From positions 2,232,001 to 2,296,000 of the forward strand of contig CBDCCV010000001.1 of NCBI GenBank assembly GCA_965215025.1: a DNA stretch of 64,000 bases, given 5' to 3'. The notes under the pieces are model-generated. The model searched no databases. It had not been told where the DNA came from and saw nothing but the letters and a program-made list of their open reading frames with translations. This document shows positions 62,833-64,000 of the stretch, piece after piece. Within the stretch, counting starts at the first letter, position 1; every line of letters begins with the position of its first letter. A program made the translations under genes and the position numbers. The DNA is from CBDCCV01 sp965215025. Lineage in GTDB: Bacteria > Bacteroidota > Rhodothermia > Rhodothermales > Salinibacteraceae.

Positions 62833-63019
62833 GAATCGGAAGAAAAGCAGCAGCGCAGCGCACGCCGCTGGGCGAGAGGAGAAGTGCAACAGCTGCCGAA
62901 CCGCAGAAGCGCATCCGGCACAGCAAAAAGATACGCGCGCAAGAGAAAGAAAAGAAAGGCAGAAATGCCGTACGCTTTGGCTTGCAGGGTTTCTGGTAGC
63001 CGTCGGATGCGCCGCCCTG

Positions 63020-63616
63020 TCAGGTTGCCGCGCTGCTGGGTTTGGCGGCGGCTACCTGCGGGAACTGCCGCGCCAGAACGTAGATCGTGATAAGGTAGAC
63101 CGCCACGATAACAACCGGCACCGCTACAAAGCGGTGATCTGGAAACGCATACCATGCGGCGACCACCAGAGCCGTCCGCGTGACGCCGTGGAAAAGGCCG
63201 ACCCAGTGGCGAACGAGGCCTGAAAACGGAACCCACATCAGCCCCGTGAGCACGCCGACCGAGAGCGGGAGCGAGGTCGGCTCGATGAGGAAAAACGGAA
63301 TGGCGATGGCGTAAACCAGAAGAGCGGATGCGACCGTGAGCAGGAAAACGTGGTCGAAGAAGTTGCTGTTGCGCTCGCGGCCCAGGAGGTCTTCGCCGGT
63401 AAGCCGGGCCACGGCGAGGCCGAGGTAAAAGATCATCCCCGTCCCGATGAACAGCGCCCACACGGCATAAAAGAGCGGAAGAATCGCGCCTGCGACGGCG
63501 ATCCCCGTCCACGCGACGGCGCCGGCGATGGGCATGGCGAGAAAGCGGTTGTCCAAGAACGCGGCGTGCTGCTCGTCGAGCGACAGGGCGGCGTGGTCGG
63601 AGGGAGGCTCGGTCAT
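63020..63616 (-). CDS. Conserved multi-span membrane protein
   Basis: 198 residues with five or six hydrophobic segments (AGAVAWTGIAVAGAILPLFYAVWALFI, VFLLTVASALLVYAIAIPFFLI, VAVPVVIVAVYLITIYVLA). LSLDEQHAAFLDNRFLAMPIAG recalls DUF7010-type proteins, seen by eye only. Function unknown. Confidence 0.7.
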   Translation of the reverse strand: MTEPPSDHAALSLDEQHAAFLDNRFLAMPIAGAVAWTGIAVAGAILPLFYAVWALFIGTGMIFYLGLAVARLTGEDLLGRERNSNFFDHVFLLTVASALLVYAIAIPFFLIEPTSLPLSVGVLTGLMWVPFSGLVRHWVGLFHGVTRTALVVAAWYAFPDHRFVAVPVVIVAVYLITIYVLARQFPQVAAAKPSSAAT

Positions 63617-63734
63617 GCGTGGGGCGAGGGGTAACGGTTTGTAACGCTGGCGCCCGTGCAGCTACGGAGGCAAGCGAAAACGGGTTGCGTCGCGTCGTCC
63701 GTTACCGAGCCGCAGCGCCACCGCGCGTTCTCCT

Positions 63735-64000
63735 TCACGCCGCCGGCGTCGAAGAGACGCCCACGGCGCCGGGTTCAAAGATGAGATGCGCCGCGCCGAG
63801 CATCCCCACCTCGTTGCCGCGCTCCTCGCGCACGATCTGCACGGCGTCGCGCGCGCTCGGCATGGCGTAGCGGGCGACGGACTGCCGCGCCGGCTCCAGG
63901 ATAAAATCGCCTGCGGCCGAGACGCCGCCGCCCACGATGATCGTGCTGATGTCCAGGAGGTTGACGGCTGAGCCGAGCATACAGCCCAGCTTGTGCCCGG
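63735..64000 (-). CDS. ROK-family kinase/repressor, C-terminal part (5' end outside window)
   Basis: The last 88 or so residues: GHKLGCMLGSAVNLLDISTIIVGGGVSAAGDFILEPARQ matches the ROK C-terminal glycine-rich segment (LANLVNLLDPEVIVIGGGVSAAGD in relatives). The reading frame continues past the window end. Likely a glucokinase-type sugar kinase; the sugar and regulator signatures lie upstream, out of view. Confidence 0.85.
   Translation of the reverse strand, partial: GHKLGCMLGSAVNLLDISTIIVGGGVSAAGDFILEPARQSVARYAMPSARDAVQIVREERGNEVGMLGAAHLIFEPGAVGVSSTPAA

Noticed and set aside
1..64000. CRISPR arrays, rRNA or tRNA genes
   Set aside because: No regularly spaced direct repeats and no tRNA-like cloverleaf or rRNA motifs were seen on either strand.

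Overview
The window is high-GC bacterial chromosome carrying one complete transposable (Mu-like) prophage. A SusC/SusD outer-membrane pair, an LptD-type LPS assembly protein, an FGE-fused S9 peptidase and the lack of strong Shine-Dalgarno sites point to the Bacteroidota/Rhodothermota group. A GC-rich member of the Rhodothermales is the best guess, by inference only.

Layout. 1-1544 is the 3' end of topA. A 417-bp gap with a 10+10 bp palindrome precedes susC (1962). susC is cut after codon 606 by a 38,164-bp prophage (3780-41943) and resumes at 41944-43224. Joining the halves with one CTG restores an in-frame SusC of about 1031 residues. susD (43274) and a secreted S9 peptidase-FGE fusion (44764) follow. 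The rest is host: DUF2071, rsgA, lon (minus), a hybrid histidine kinase (minus), cystathionine beta-synthase, DUF3467, an LptF/LptG-type permease (minus), sucC, a GNAT acetyltransferase, a BON protein (minus), lptD-like (minus), a membrane protein (minus) and the end of a ROK kinase (minus).

Prophage. Both ends begin TGT and carry the inverted box ACCTGCGACAA exactly 29 nt from the terminus. A leftward early operon (17645 to about 5121) encodes a Ner-like regulator, unknown early proteins, GemA, MuA transposase, MuB ATPase, Gam, a winged-helix protein, a large probable virion protein, two tiny membrane peptides, an exonuclease and small HTH proteins. A zinc-ribbon protein and an orphan MuF minor head protein lie at the far left. 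A LexA-fold CI repressor and a zinc-ribbon membrane protein run rightward from 17714. A leftward block (23602-18891) holds portal, both terminase subunits, gpG, gp36 and gp37. A rightward block (23737-41844) holds the I protease/scaffold, major capsid, M15 endolysin, XhlA-like holin partner, tail proteins, TP901-type tape measure, tail tip, a signal-peptide-bearing c-type cytochrome-like protein and two fibre/spike proteins. The phage therefore combines Mu-type transposition and packaging with a long non-contractile tail.

Most notable: (1) a 945-residue exported protein with a CxxCH haem motif inside the tail operon; (2) a 16-bp operator TGYTCNNATGTGARCA shared by three control regions, which groups the orphan left-end MuF operon with the head genes; (3) an integron attC-like hairpin at the 3' end of one phage gene; (4) an apparent 3-bp target duplication instead of Mu's 5 bp; (5) susC inactivation by the insertion.
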